This document shows, piece by piece, positions 53,266 to 61,493 of a stretch of DNA of 64,000 nt (positions are counted from its first letter, which is position 1; the number at the start of each line of letters is the position of its first letter). A model generated the notes under the pieces. The model was given only the letters and a program-made list of their open reading frames with translations, was not told the DNA's origin and did not search any database. The DNA is from Kaistia dalseonensis. GTDB lineage: Bacteria; Pseudomonadota; Alphaproteobacteria; Rhizobiales; Kaistiaceae. The position numbers and the translations under genes were made by a program. The stretch spans positions 248,001-312,000 of the forward strand of contig NZ_JAUSVO010000004.1 in NCBI RefSeq assembly GCF_030814715.1. Direction: 5' to 3'.

Positions 53266-53871
53266 ATGTTGAACACCCACATCGACGAGACACGCTACGA
53301 TGCGGTCTGGCGCGCTTCGGAAACCTATATGCGCGCCCGCAAGAACGACGTGCATGTGCCGCTGTCCTATGGCTTCGCCGAGAAGCTGCTCCAGCATCAT
53401 CCCGATGCCGACCGCGACATCGTGCTGCTCGCGATCCTGCTGCACGATATCGGCTGGTGGTCGATCGATGCCGAGGAGATCTTCACCAAGGGCTTCGGGC
53501 CCAACATGATGGAATCCGACGTCCGCTTTCTGCACGAGGCCGAGGGCGTGCGCCTCTCGCGCGAGATCCTCGAGGCGCTCGGCTGGCCCGAGGCGACGAT
53601 CGCGGCGGTCGGCACGATCATCGACGGCCATGATACGCGGCGCGAGCCGCGCTCGCTCAACGATCGCATCGTGCGCGATTCCGACAAGCTCTGGCGCTTC
53701 ACCGTCACCGGCGTCTCGGTCGCCTGCGACTGGTTCAAGATGACGCCGCATCAATATGCCGATCGGCTCGAGCGCGATGTCGCGCTGTTGATGGAGACCG
53801 ATGCGGGTCGCGCCATGGCGGAGGCGGAACTCAGCGCCACCCGGCGGATCCTGAAGCTGCACCTGCTCTGA
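53266..53871 (+). CDS. HD-domain phosphohydrolase 1 (CreD-like)
   Basis: 201 residues from ATG 53266; upstream extension is coding in the dikinase gene and is rejected. HD superfamily metal site: H60-D61 in ILLHDIGWW, then GTIIDGHDTRREP and DSDKLWRF with a further aspartate. Such proteins are metal-dependent phosphomonoesterases; in the cre pathway CreD removes phosphate from the oxidised aryl phosphate. A second, paralogous HD protein is encoded at 55330. Assignment of a specific substrate is inference. Confidence 0.78.
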   Translation: MLNTHIDETRYDAVWRASETYMRARKNDVHVPLSYGFAEKLLQHHPDADRDIVLLAILLHDIGWWSIDAEEIFTKGFGPNMMESDVRFLHEAEGVRLSREILEALGWPEATIAAVGTIIDGHDTRREPRSLNDRIVRDSDKLWRFTVTGVSVACDWFKMTPHQYADRLERDVALLMETDAGRAMAEAELSATRRILKLHLL

Positions 53872-53887
53872 CCAAGCGAGAACTGTG

Positions 53888-55333
53888 ATGGACATGTTCA
53901 TCGACGGGGCGTGGAGCGCCACCGCGACCGGCGCGACCCGCGCCATTACCAACCCCGCCACCGGCGCCGTCATCGACACCGTGCCCTGGGGGACGGCGGA
54001 GGACGCCGACCGCGCCATTCGCGCCGCCGCCACCGCCTTTGCGAGCTGGAAGCGTGTTCCGGTCGAGGAGCGCGCGCGGCTGCAGCATCGCGCCGCGGCG
54101 GCGATGCGTGAGGCGAGCGAGGAGATCGCGCGTCTGCTGTCGCTCGAACTCGGCCGCCCGCTCAAGGGCGCGCTGCAGGAAGTGCGCCGCGCCGCTGATC
54201 TGCTCGATGTCTATGCCGAGGAGGGGCTGCGTCTCACCGGCGAGATGCGCCAGTCGGCGCTGCCGGGCGAAAAGGTGTTCGTGACGCGGGAGCCGGTCGG
54301 CGTCGTGGTCGCCATCACGCCCTTCAACTATCCGATCAACCTGCTGGTGTTCAAACTCGGCGCCGCGCTGATCGCCGGCTGCACGATGGTCGCGAAGCCG
54401 GCCGACGACACGCCGCTTTCGACGTTGAAGCTCGCGAGCGTCCTGCACGCGGCGGGCCTGCCCAAGGGGGTCTTCAATGTGGTCACCGGCCGGGGCAGCG
54501 AGATCGGCTCGGCGCTGATCGCGCATCCCGTGCCGCGCAAGGTCGCCTTTACTGGCGGGACCGAGGCCGGCAAGAAGATCGCAGCGCTGGCGGCGCAGAC
54601 CATGAAGCGCGTGACGCTGGAACTGGGCGGACAATGCCCGGCCATCGTGCGGGCCGACGCGGATCTCGGCGTCGCGGCACGGGCGATCGTCAATCACGCC
54701 TTCGCCAATTCCGGCCAGTTCTGCTACCGCGTCAATCGCGTCTATGCCCATCGCAGCATCTACGAAGCCTTGCTGGAGGGACTGGCGGCGCATGCTTCGG
54801 CGCTGACGATCGGCGACGGCCTCGCCGGCGATGTCTCGATGGGGCCGCTGGTCAACGAGAAGATCTATGCCAACAGCGCCGCGCAGATCGCCGATGCGCG
54901 GGCGAGGGGCGCGCGGATCCTGACCGGCGGCGGCCGGCTTTCGGGCGATCCCTACGACAAGGGCTTCTTCCTGCCGGCGACCGTCATCGCCGATGCCGAT
55001 CACAGCATGAAGGTGATGACCGAGGAGACCTTCGGGCCGGTCATCGGCGTCATGCCCTTCGACAGTGATGTCGAGGCGGTCGAGCGTGCCAACGAGACGC
55101 GCTATGGCCTCGCCGGCTTCGTCTTCAGCGGCGATATCGGCGTGGCGCTGACCATGGCCGAGGAGATCGAGGCGGGCTCGATCTGGATCAATGACATCCA
55201 TCGCTCGCGCCACGACGTGCCGTTCGGCGGCATGAAGGAAAGCGGCGTCGGCCGCGAGAAGGGGCATTACGGCGTCGAGGCCTATCTCGAATACAAGACG
55301 ACCTATCTCTCTTATCGCGGAGCGCTCGCATGA
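53888..55333 (+). CDS. Aldehyde dehydrogenase of the P450 operon (CreG-like role)
   Basis: 481 residues from ATG 53888; GAGAA six bases upstream. A GTG one codon earlier is possible. NAD(P)-dependent ALDH: VVVAITPFNYPINLLVFKLG, AFTGGTEAGKKIAALA, Glu in VTLELGGQCPAIV, Cys in NSGQFCYRVNRVY, and the C-terminal PFGGMKESGVGREKGHYGV. It belongs to the succinate-semialdehyde/glycolaldehyde-like ALDH branch and is not close to the vanillin-type pair in this window. In the proposed pathway it would oxidise 4-hydroxybenzaldehyde (or its phosphate) to the acid. Confidence 0.88.
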   Translation: MDMFIDGAWSATATGATRAITNPATGAVIDTVPWGTAEDADRAIRAAATAFASWKRVPVEERARLQHRAAAAMREASEEIARLLSLELGRPLKGALQEVRRAADLLDVYAEEGLRLTGEMRQSALPGEKVFVTREPVGVVVAITPFNYPINLLVFKLGAALIAGCTMVAKPADDTPLSTLKLASVLHAAGLPKGVFNVVTGRGSEIGSALIAHPVPRKVAFTGGTEAGKKIAALAAQTMKRVTLELGGQCPAIVRADADLGVAARAIVNHAFANSGQFCYRVNRVYAHRSIYEALLEGLAAHASALTIGDGLAGDVSMGPLVNEKIYANSAAQIADARARGARILTGGGRLSGDPYDKGFFLPATVIADADHSMKVMTEETFGPVIGVMPFDSDVEAVERANETRYGLAGFVFSGDIGVALTMAEEIEAGSIWINDIHRSRHDVPFGGMKESGVGREKGHYGVEAYLEYKTTYLSYRGALA

Positions 55334-55944
55334 GCCTGCTTCTCCCGCGCGACACCCCGCTCTGGAACCTCGCCCGGCCTTATCTCGATGTGCGCTCGAA
55401 CGATGCGCACACGCTCTATTCCTATCGGCTGGGCATCGCGCTGCTGCGTGTCCATCCCGAGGCCGATGGCGCGATCGTGCTGCCGGCGATCGTGCTGCAC
55501 GATACCGGCTGGAAGCTGATGCCGGCGGAAAAGCTCGCCGCCGCGGTCGGGCCGTCGCCGCTATATCCCGAGTTGCAGCGCGAGCACGAGATCGCCGGCG
55601 TCGCCATTGCGCGCGACATCCTCGCAACCGTCGGCGATCCCACGATCCCGGTCGAGCCGGTACTCGCCATCATCGACGGCCACGACACCCGCGCCGAGCC
55701 GCATTCGATCGAGGATGCGCTGATGAAGGACGCCGACAAGCTCTGGCGCTTCACGGCCCATGGCGTCGCCACCATTGGCGGGTGGTTCGATACGCCGGCG
55801 CAGGAAACCGTCGCGATGCTGGAAAGCTTCGTGCTGCCGAAATTCTGCACGAGCGCGGGCCGGACCATGGCCGAGGCGCTGCTGGCGCAGGCCCATGCGG
55901 CGGCGCATCTGGATCAGGCCCTCGGAGAGGTCAGCGCGACATGA
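55330..55944 (+). CDS. HD-domain phosphohydrolase 2 (CreD paralogue)
   Basis: 204 residues; ATG 55330 overlaps the ALDH stop (ATGA). HD signature H57-D58 in IVLHDTGWK, then AIIDGHDTRAEPHS and DADKLWRFTAHG. It aligns end to end with the protein at 53266 (shared HPEAD/HPDAD, LHD-GW, IIDGHDTR-EP, DKLWRFT), so the two arose by duplication within the operon. It may act on a different phosphorylated intermediate. No transmembrane or signal segment. Confidence 0.78.
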   Translation: MSLLLPRDTPLWNLARPYLDVRSNDAHTLYSYRLGIALLRVHPEADGAIVLPAIVLHDTGWKLMPAEKLAAAVGPSPLYPELQREHEIAGVAIARDILATVGDPTIPVEPVLAIIDGHDTRAEPHSIEDALMKDADKLWRFTAHGVATIGGWFDTPAQETVAMLESFVLPKFCTSAGRTMAEALLAQAHAAAHLDQALGEVSAT

Positions 55945-56702
55945 CGAGCCTCGAACTGAACGACAAGACGGTGGTGGTGACCGGTGCGGCGGGTGGCCTC
56001 GGCCGCGCCTTCGCCGAGGCCTTCGCCAAGGCCGGCGCGCGGGTCGTCGCCGCCGACGTCAACAAGGCCGGCGCTGAGGAGACGGCGGCGCGGATCGAGG
56101 CGGATGGCGGTTCGGCGCTCGGCTGCGTCGTCGACGTTACGCGGCAGGAGTCCGTCGCCGCCATGGTCGAGGCCGCCGAGGCCTATGGCGAAGGCATCGA
56201 TGTGCTGGTCAACAACGCCGCGATCTATGCCGGCCTGAGCCGCCGCCCCTTCGACGAGATCGAGGAGGGCGAGTGGGACCGCGTCATTGCGGTCAATCTG
56301 AAGGGCGTCTGGCTCTGCACCAAGGGCGTCGCGGCCTCGATGCGCGGGCGCGGGCAGGGGGCGATCATCAATGTCTCCTCCGCGACGGTGATGAGCGGCT
56401 CGCCGCAATGGCTGCATTACGTCACTTCGAAGGGCGGCGTCATCGCCATGACCCGGGCGCTCGCCCGCGAGCTCGGCGATGACCGCATCACCGTCAACGC
56501 CATCGCTCCGGGCTTCACGCTGACCGAGGCGAGCCTCGGCCTGGTGGAGGATGCCGAGCAATATGGCGTCATGCGCGGCGCGCTCAAGCGTGCGGCGCTC
56601 TCCGACGACATGGTCGGCGCCGCGCTCTTCTTCGCCTCGGCGCATGCGAGCTTCATCACCGGCCAGACCCTCGTGGTCGATGGCGGCCGGCAGTTTCTCT
56701 GA
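55941..56702 (+). CDS. Short-chain dehydrogenase of the P450 operon (alcohol dehydrogenase, CreC-like role)
   Basis: 253 residues; ATG 55941 overlaps the preceding stop (ATGA). Classical SDR: TGAAGGLG cofactor loop, NNAAIY, catalytic Ser in INVSSATV, Tyr/Lys in HYVTSKGG, and PGFTLTEASLG. Expected to oxidise the benzylic alcohol made by the P450 to the aldehyde; the substrate is inferred from the operon. In C. glutamicum the equivalent step is attributed to CreC. Confidence 0.85.
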   Translation: MTSLELNDKTVVVTGAAGGLGRAFAEAFAKAGARVVAADVNKAGAEETAARIEADGGSALGCVVDVTRQESVAAMVEAAEAYGEGIDVLVNNAAIYAGLSRRPFDEIEEGEWDRVIAVNLKGVWLCTKGVAASMRGRGQGAIINVSSATVMSGSPQWLHYVTSKGGVIAMTRALARELGDDRITVNAIAPGFTLTEASLGLVEDAEQYGVMRGALKRAALSDDMVGAALFFASAHASFITGQTLVVDGGRQFL

Positions 56703-56715
56703 ACGAGGGCGCACC

Positions 56716-57039
56716 ATGACGACAATCACGTTCATCCAGCCGGATGGAGCGGCGCGGGAAGTGGTCGCGAAGCCGGGCGAGAGCGGCATGCAGGCCGCGA
56801 CACGGGCCGGCGTCGAGGGCATTATCGGCGAATGCGGCGGCTCCTGCATGTGCGCGACCTGCCATGTCGAGGTGGCGCCGCAGGATATCGGCCGCCTGCC
56901 GCCGCGCGACGATATCGAGCAGGAGATGCTGGAGAGCATTCTCACCGACGTGCCAGAGGGCAGCCGTCTCTGCTGCCAGATCAAGCTTGTGCCCGAGCTG
57001 GACGGCCTCGTCCTGCACGTCGTGGAGATCGCCGGATGA
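56716..57039 (+). CDS. 2Fe-2S ferredoxin (putidaredoxin/adrenodoxin type), CreF-like
   Basis: 107 residues; ATG 56716 lies 13 bases after the SDR stop. Cluster ligands C40, C46, C49 and C86 follow the C-x5-C-x2-C-x36-C pattern of vertebrate-type ferredoxins that serve class I P450s. C44 and C87 are additional cysteines. It passes electrons from the reductase encoded next to the P450 at the head of the operon. The stop overlaps the reductase ATG (ATGA). Confidence 0.92.
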   Translation: MTTITFIQPDGAAREVVAKPGESGMQAATRAGVEGIIGECGGSCMCATCHVEVAPQDIGRLPPRDDIEQEMLESILTDVPEGSRLCCQIKLVPELDGLVLHVVEIAG

Positions 57040-58298
57040 GCATCGAGCGGATCGTCATCGTCGGAACCGGGCATGCGGGCACGCAGCTCGCCGCCAGCCT
57101 GCGCCAGGATGGTTATGCGGGTGCGATCGCGCTGATCGGCGACGAGACGGATCTGCCCTATCACAAGCCGCCTCTGTCCAAGGCCTTCCTGAAGGGTGGC
57201 GAGGCCGAGCTCCAATTGCTGCGGCCGGAGGAATTCTACGTCAAGAACCGGGTGGAACTGATGCTCGGCCGGCGCGTGGCGGCGATCGGTCCGGCCGAGC
57301 ATCGGGTAGCGCTGGATGATGGCTCGACCATCGCCTATGACCGGCTCGTGCTGGCGACGGGCGCGCGGCCGCGCCTGCCTGCCCTTCCGGGCATCGATCT
57401 CGGCGGGGTGGTGGCGCTCAGAAACCGCGCCGACGGCCTGATGCTGCGCGCGGCGACGGTGGGCGCGGAGGATGTCGTCGTCATCGGCGGCGGCTTTATC
57501 GGCATGGAACTGGCGGCGACCTTCGCGGCGCTCGGACGAAAGGTGACGGTGATCGAGGCCGCGCCGCGCATCCTGGGTCGTGCCGTCGCGCCGCAGATCT
57601 CCGAGCATCTCGCTGCTAGCGCGGTCGCTGCCGGCGTTCGTCTCCTGACCGCCACGACATTGCGCGGCCTTGAAGGCGACCAGGGGCGCGTCAGCCATGT
57701 CGTGACGGCGAATGGCGAGCGCATAGCGGCGCAGGTGGTGGTGGTGGGCATCGGCGTCTTGCCTAACCAGGAGCTCGCCGAGGCAGCCGGTATCGCCTGC
57801 GCAAACGGCATCGTCGTCGATCGTTCGTTCCGCACGAGCCATCCGGACATCTTCGCCATCGGCGATGTCGCAAGCTATGAGCACTGGATGGCCGCTCGGG
57901 TCCTGCGGCTCGAATCGGTCCAGAACGCGACCGATCAGGCGCGCGCCGTCGCCAAGAGCCTGCTCGGCATGCCGGCGGATTATCGCGCCGTGCCGTGGTT
58001 CTGGTCGGATCAGGGCGACGCCAAATTGCAGATGGTCGGCCTCTCCTTCGACGCCGACGAGCATGTCGTGCGTGGCGAGAGCGGCGCGGGCAGCTTCTCG
58101 GTCTTCCATTATCGCGCCGGGCGGCTGCTCGCGATCGATTCCATCAACCGGGCGGCCGACCACATGCTTGGCCGCAAGATGCTGGCCGCCGGATTCTCGC
58201 CGCCGCCCGCCGCCGTGCGCGACCTGTCGGTGGATCTGCGGGCGCTGGCCGAGGCGGCCCTGGCGGAGCGCGCCGCGCCCGTCATTGCGGGCGCCTAA
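57036..58298 (+). CDS. Ferredoxin reductase (putidaredoxin-reductase type), CreE-like
   Basis: 420 residues; overlaps the ferredoxin gene by 4 bases. FAD motif IVIVGTGHAGTQLAASL (GxGxxG at residues 10-15), YHKPPLSKAFLKG, NADH motif VVVIGGGFIGMELAATFAAL, flavin-binding SHPDIFAIGDVASY, and a C-terminal domain starting near ESVQNATDQARAVAK, PWFWSDQGDAKLQMVG. Completes a three-part class I P450 system. Last gene of the operon. Confidence 0.92.
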   Translation: MSIERIVIVGTGHAGTQLAASLRQDGYAGAIALIGDETDLPYHKPPLSKAFLKGGEAELQLLRPEEFYVKNRVELMLGRRVAAIGPAEHRVALDDGSTIAYDRLVLATGARPRLPALPGIDLGGVVALRNRADGLMLRAATVGAEDVVVIGGGFIGMELAATFAALGRKVTVIEAAPRILGRAVAPQISEHLAASAVAAGVRLLTATTLRGLEGDQGRVSHVVTANGERIAAQVVVVGIGVLPNQELAEAAGIACANGIVVDRSFRTSHPDIFAIGDVASYEHWMAARVLRLESVQNATDQARAVAKSLLGMPADYRAVPWFWSDQGDAKLQMVGLSFDADEHVVRGESGAGSFSVFHYRAGRLLAIDSINRAADHMLGRKMLAAGFSPPPAAVRDLSVDLRALAEAALAERAAPVIAGA

Positions 58299-58605
58299 GG
58301 CCGGCCGGTCGCATGGAGGGCTCAGCCCGCAGGCCATTTCAGTGCAATGTCGAAAGATCGGCGGGGTCGCGTGGGCCATTATCATTGGGTGCCCGGGATG
58401 ACCGCCATTTGATGCGATCGTCCGCCATTCATGCCCGTAGAGCTCCTTCCTCCCCGCGACGGGCGTGGATAACTCCGAGGCTGGCCCTATCCCCCCGGGG
58501 AAGCCTCGATGCCAAAGGAGATCGCGTTCCGGCGGCATCCCGGGCAGCAGCGCGCCCCGTGCCCTCCCGCGCCCCGATCCTCCGGCGCGCGTGCGACGCG
58601 ACGGG
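58299..58605. other. Intergenic region after the P450 operon
   Basis: About 300 bases with no confident gene. An open frame from 58465 joins the glycosylase gene, but its first 47 residues are Arg/Pro-rich low-complexity sequence and not conserved. A promoter for the glycosylase should be here; no hexamer pair stands out. Confidence 0.4.
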
Positions 58606-59223
58606 ATGCGGGTCGCAAAATCGACGCCGATGTTCTATCTGCAGCGCGTGAAAACGCTCGATTCCCTGCTGCTCGACGTCCGCGCCTGCCGTGCCTGCGC
58701 CGATCTTCTGCCGCTTGGGCCCCGGCCCGTACTCCAGATTTCGGAGACTGCGCGCATCCTGATCGCCGGTCAGGCGCCGGGCACGAAAGTGCATGAGAGC
58801 GGCATTCCGTTCGCCGATGCTTCGGGCGATCATCTGCGCGAATGGATGGGGGTATCCCCGGACGAATTCTACGATGCGAGCCTGATCGCGATCGTGCCGA
58901 TGGCGTTCTGCTATCCCGGACGGGCGCCAGGCGGCGGCGACGCGCCGCCGCGTCCGGAATGCGCGCCCCTCTGGCGGGAGGCGTTGCTTGCCCATCTGCC
59001 GAACCTCCGATTGACCCTGCTCGTCGGCACCTATGCCCAGGACTACGCGCTCGGGCGCGGCACGATGACCGAGCGGGTACGGAATTTCCGGGGCCAGCCT
59101 GCCGGCATCTTTCCGCTGCCGCATCCATCCTGGCGATCGCGTCATTGGGCGGCACGCAATCCATGGTTCGGGGCGGAGGTGCTGCCCGCGTTGCGCCTTG
59201 CCGTTCGATCCGCCCTGGCGTGA
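58606..59223 (+). CDS. Uracil-DNA glycosylase family protein
   Basis: About 205 residues from ATG 58606; ATG 58630 (MFYLQRV) is equally possible and neither has a clear ribosome site. Family 4/5-like UDG features: RACRACADLLPLGPRP near the N-terminus with a CxxC pair, motif A ILIAGQAPGTKVHESGIPFA, and motif B with LPHPSWRSRHW. The classical four Fe-S cysteines are not all visible, so it belongs to the UDG-superfamily group with uncertain activity. Excises uracil or related lesions if active. No link to neighbours. Confidence 0.72.
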   Translation: MRVAKSTPMFYLQRVKTLDSLLLDVRACRACADLLPLGPRPVLQISETARILIAGQAPGTKVHESGIPFADASGDHLREWMGVSPDEFYDASLIAIVPMAFCYPGRAPGGGDAPPRPECAPLWREALLAHLPNLRLTLLVGTYAQDYALGRGTMTERVRNFRGQPAGIFPLPHPSWRSRHWAARNPWFGAEVLPALRLAVRSALA

Positions 59224-59368
59224 AGGCGAAATCAGGCCCGGGCTTGCGATCGCTCGGAACCTGCCGCGCGAACGTGCGCATGGGAAATCCAAAGGAAGGG
59301 GCGACGGACTAGCTTGTCCTCGGACGCGTGCGCCGCGCATTGATGGTGCTCGAGCAAGAGGCTGAGCC

Positions 59369-59755
59369 ATGACTCCTCTCGACCTGGCATGGGTCTGTCT
59401 CGGCGGTGGACTCGGATCGCTGCTGCGATGGTGGGTCGGGCGAATGGTCGGCGAGCGCTATCATGGCGATCTGCCGGTCTCGACGCTCCTCATCAATGTC
59501 TCGGGCGCATTCGTGATCGGCTATCTGTCGGTCCGGCTCGGCGTCGATTGGCGCGACCGATACAGCACCGCCGTCATGGCCGGGCTGCTCACGGGCGGGC
59601 TCGGCGGCTACACCACCTTCAGCACCATGCAACTCGATGCCGCCACGCTGACACGACAAGCACCCGGGCGCGCGGTCTCCTACCTCGTCATTTCGATCGG
59701 CGCGGGGCTCGCCGCGGCTGCGCTCGGGGCGGCACTCGCCCATGTCTCCGGCTGA
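59369..59755 (+). CDS. crcB: Fluoride channel subunit CrcB/Fluc 1
   Basis: 128 residues, four membrane segments. Fluc signatures GGGLGSLLRWWVGRM, LLINVSGAFVIGYL and TGGLGGYTTFSTM. Exports fluoride as a dual-topology or paired channel. Followed 12 bases later by a second CrcB gene, so the channel is probably a heterodimer. GAGG lies upstream of ATG 59369. Confidence 0.93.
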   Translation: MTPLDLAWVCLGGGLGSLLRWWVGRMVGERYHGDLPVSTLLINVSGAFVIGYLSVRLGVDWRDRYSTAVMAGLLTGGLGGYTTFSTMQLDAATLTRQAPGRAVSYLVISIGAGLAAAALGAALAHVSG

Positions 59756-59767
59756 GCGGAGAAGGAC

Positions 59768-60157
59768 ATGATCAACACCATCATCCTGGTCTTTGTCGGT
59801 GGCGCGATGGGCGCCCTGATCCGAGAATTCCTGATGATCGGCGTTCCGCCGGTCGCCGACGGCTTTCCGCTCGACATCCTCGTCGCCAACATCGCCGCGA
59901 CATTCCTGCTCGGGCTGACCGCCGCTTTCCATGCGCGGAAGATCGTCACCGACAGCGTCAACACCCTGGTCGGCACCGGCATCATGGGCGGGCTCTCGAC
60001 CTTCTCGAGCTTCGTCTATGGCGCGGTCGTCCTGATCGGCGCCTCGGTGCAGAGCGCGCTGGTCGCCATCCTCTATCTGCTGGTCAGTGTCGCGCTTGGC
60101 TATGTCGCGATCACGCTAGGATTGCGCATGGGCGGCGCCGGCTCAGCGAGGCCATGA
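59768..60157 (+). CDS. crcB: Fluoride channel subunit CrcB/Fluc 2
   Basis: 129 residues; GGAGAAGG upstream of ATG 59768. Fluc features GGAMGALIREFLMIG, LVANIAATFLLGLTAAF and MGGLSTFSSFVYGA. Complements the preceding subunit; paired crcB genes usually encode antiparallel heterodimers. Confidence 0.92.
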   Translation: MINTIILVFVGGAMGALIREFLMIGVPPVADGFPLDILVANIAATFLLGLTAAFHARKIVTDSVNTLVGTGIMGGLSTFSSFVYGAVVLIGASVQSALVAILYLLVSVALGYVAITLGLRMGGAGSARP

Positions 60158-60442
60158 CCGGGACCAGACATATTATTTTGCCGGCATAATAATGGCGAAG
60201 GGATGTGGTCTCAGCAGGCGAAATCGATCGCGGGCGCTGGCATGTCCGCGTCAACGCCGAGGCGCAATATGCGATCAATGCTGGTCAGGGGGATACGGGC
60301 CTAGCCGAACAGTGCAGTCGCAGCGCAAGCCCGGCCTTGCCGTCACGCCGGATGTTCAGTCCCCGTATTTGACGAATCGGATCGCGCGTGAACCGATCGT
60401 TGTTGATTCCGAGCGGCGCAGGCAATCGAGCACGGCATCGTA
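60158..60442. other. 285-base intergenic region
   Basis: Between crcB2 and the convergent pyrophosphatase gene. It contains a palindrome core TGCCGGCA (60179-60186) with flanking A/T-rich arms just after crcB2, perhaps a terminator. An open frame of about 87 codons from 60192 has no similarity or ribosome site and is not called. Nothing else seen. Confidence 0.4.
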
Positions 60443-61357
60443 TCATCGCAAGTGACAGGCCGCCGGTTGGCGGTAGTTGAGTTCGATGCGATCGAACCGC
60501 TCGGCGGCGAGGAGCCATAATCCCCGCCCATCGTCGGTCACCGCCGCCACCACGCCATGGAGCGGGAGATCGGCACTGCCCTGCGGCAGCATGCTGCGGA
60601 CGATCGCCGACACATCGATCCCGGCGAAGGGATTCGCTCCCGCTGGGACAGCGACGAAATGCACGTGAAAATCATAGCCGTTGATACGAGCATTCGCGGC
60701 ATCGCGCGCGAGATGGGCCAGTGCGACCCTGTAGGCCGGCTTCAGCGTGCCGATATGGATGTGAAACTGATGCTGCCCGCGTGTCGTCGCCGGCTGGATC
60801 GCGAAGGCAAGATCGTTCTTCGGAAAGGCTGGCACGACGAAATTCTGAGAGGCGAAATAGGCGTCGCGCCAATAGTTCTGTCCGGCATAGCCGGCGACAT
60901 CTTCGATTCCGGCAACCGGTTCGATCGCCCAGAGCAGGAAGCGGCAGTTCTCGCCGCGCGCAAACGGATAGCGCGCCGAATCACGATGACGCGTGTCGTA
61001 CTGCAAGAAGAAGCTCTGGCCGCCCTCGTCGTGGCGCACGAACTCCCCTTGGCGGTCGGCGCAGCGGCCGGCCGCGCAGGCCTGGGACCACAGAAACCGG
61101 TAGACGGCGCAGGTCCGGGCGGACGCATTGACCGGATCGGCGCAGGAACGGCACTGAGCCGCCGCCTTGTCGTTATTGTTGGCCTCGGGCGGCGAAATCC
61201 AGTGCTCGGCCTGATCGGGGCCGAACGGGCAGGCGCGCGTCGCCGGCTCACGCGCACCGGACGTTGCCGGGACCATGCCGAGGGCCAGACAGAAGCATAC
61301 CAAGGCAAGCAGCGCGCGCGCCGCCGCGCGAAACGGCCTGCCCAGGATATAACTCAT
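60443..61357 (-). CDS. CDP-diacylglycerol pyrophosphatase-like protein (Cdh family)
   Basis: 304 residues from ATG 61357; a GTG at 61378 is the alternative. The C-terminal half matches Cdh, a HIT-like fold that hydrolyses CDP-diacylglycerol to phosphatidate and CMP: VAGIEDVAGYAGQNYWRDAY, then the histidine triad GQHQFHIHIGTLKP and a late LLAAERFDRIELNYRQPAAC. An N-terminal export signal/anchor is visible (RALLALVCFCLALGMVPA). Residues about 40-130 form a cysteine-rich insert (QCRSCADP, QACAAGRCADR) not seen in E. coli Cdh. Confidence 0.72.
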   Translation of the reverse strand: MSYILGRPFRAAARALLALVCFCLALGMVPATSGAREPATRACPFGPDQAEHWISPPEANNNDKAAAQCRSCADPVNASARTCAVYRFLWSQACAAGRCADRQGEFVRHDEGGQSFFLQYDTRHRDSARYPFARGENCRFLLWAIEPVAGIEDVAGYAGQNYWRDAYFASQNFVVPAFPKNDLAFAIQPATTRGQHQFHIHIGTLKPAYRVALAHLARDAANARINGYDFHVHFVAVPAGANPFAGIDVSAIVRSMLPQGSADLPLHGVVAAVTDDGRGLWLLAAERFDRIELNYRQPAACHLR

Positions 61358-61493
61358 GATCGTCCATCCAGATGCCACGGCTTCGGCTACCGGGCCGGCT
61401 TTCGGCAGCGAAACGGGAACACGTCGTCCGATACCATTTCAATTCTATACTATGAAGTCGATTATTATATATATTTCATTCAATATTCGAAAT

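Noticed and set aside
55914-58538. 874-codon minus-strand frame opposite the SDR, ferredoxin and reductase genes
   Set aside because: Shadow of the P450 operon; no ribosome site, no family features.
59338-59385. Fluoride riboswitch before crcB
   Set aside because: GATGG and GGCTGA motifs occur, but too close to and across the ATG, and the conserved pseudoknot spacing is missing.
60192-60455. 87-codon frame between crcB2 and cdh
   Set aside because: No ribosome site, no recognisable domain, and it runs into the 3' end of the convergent gene.
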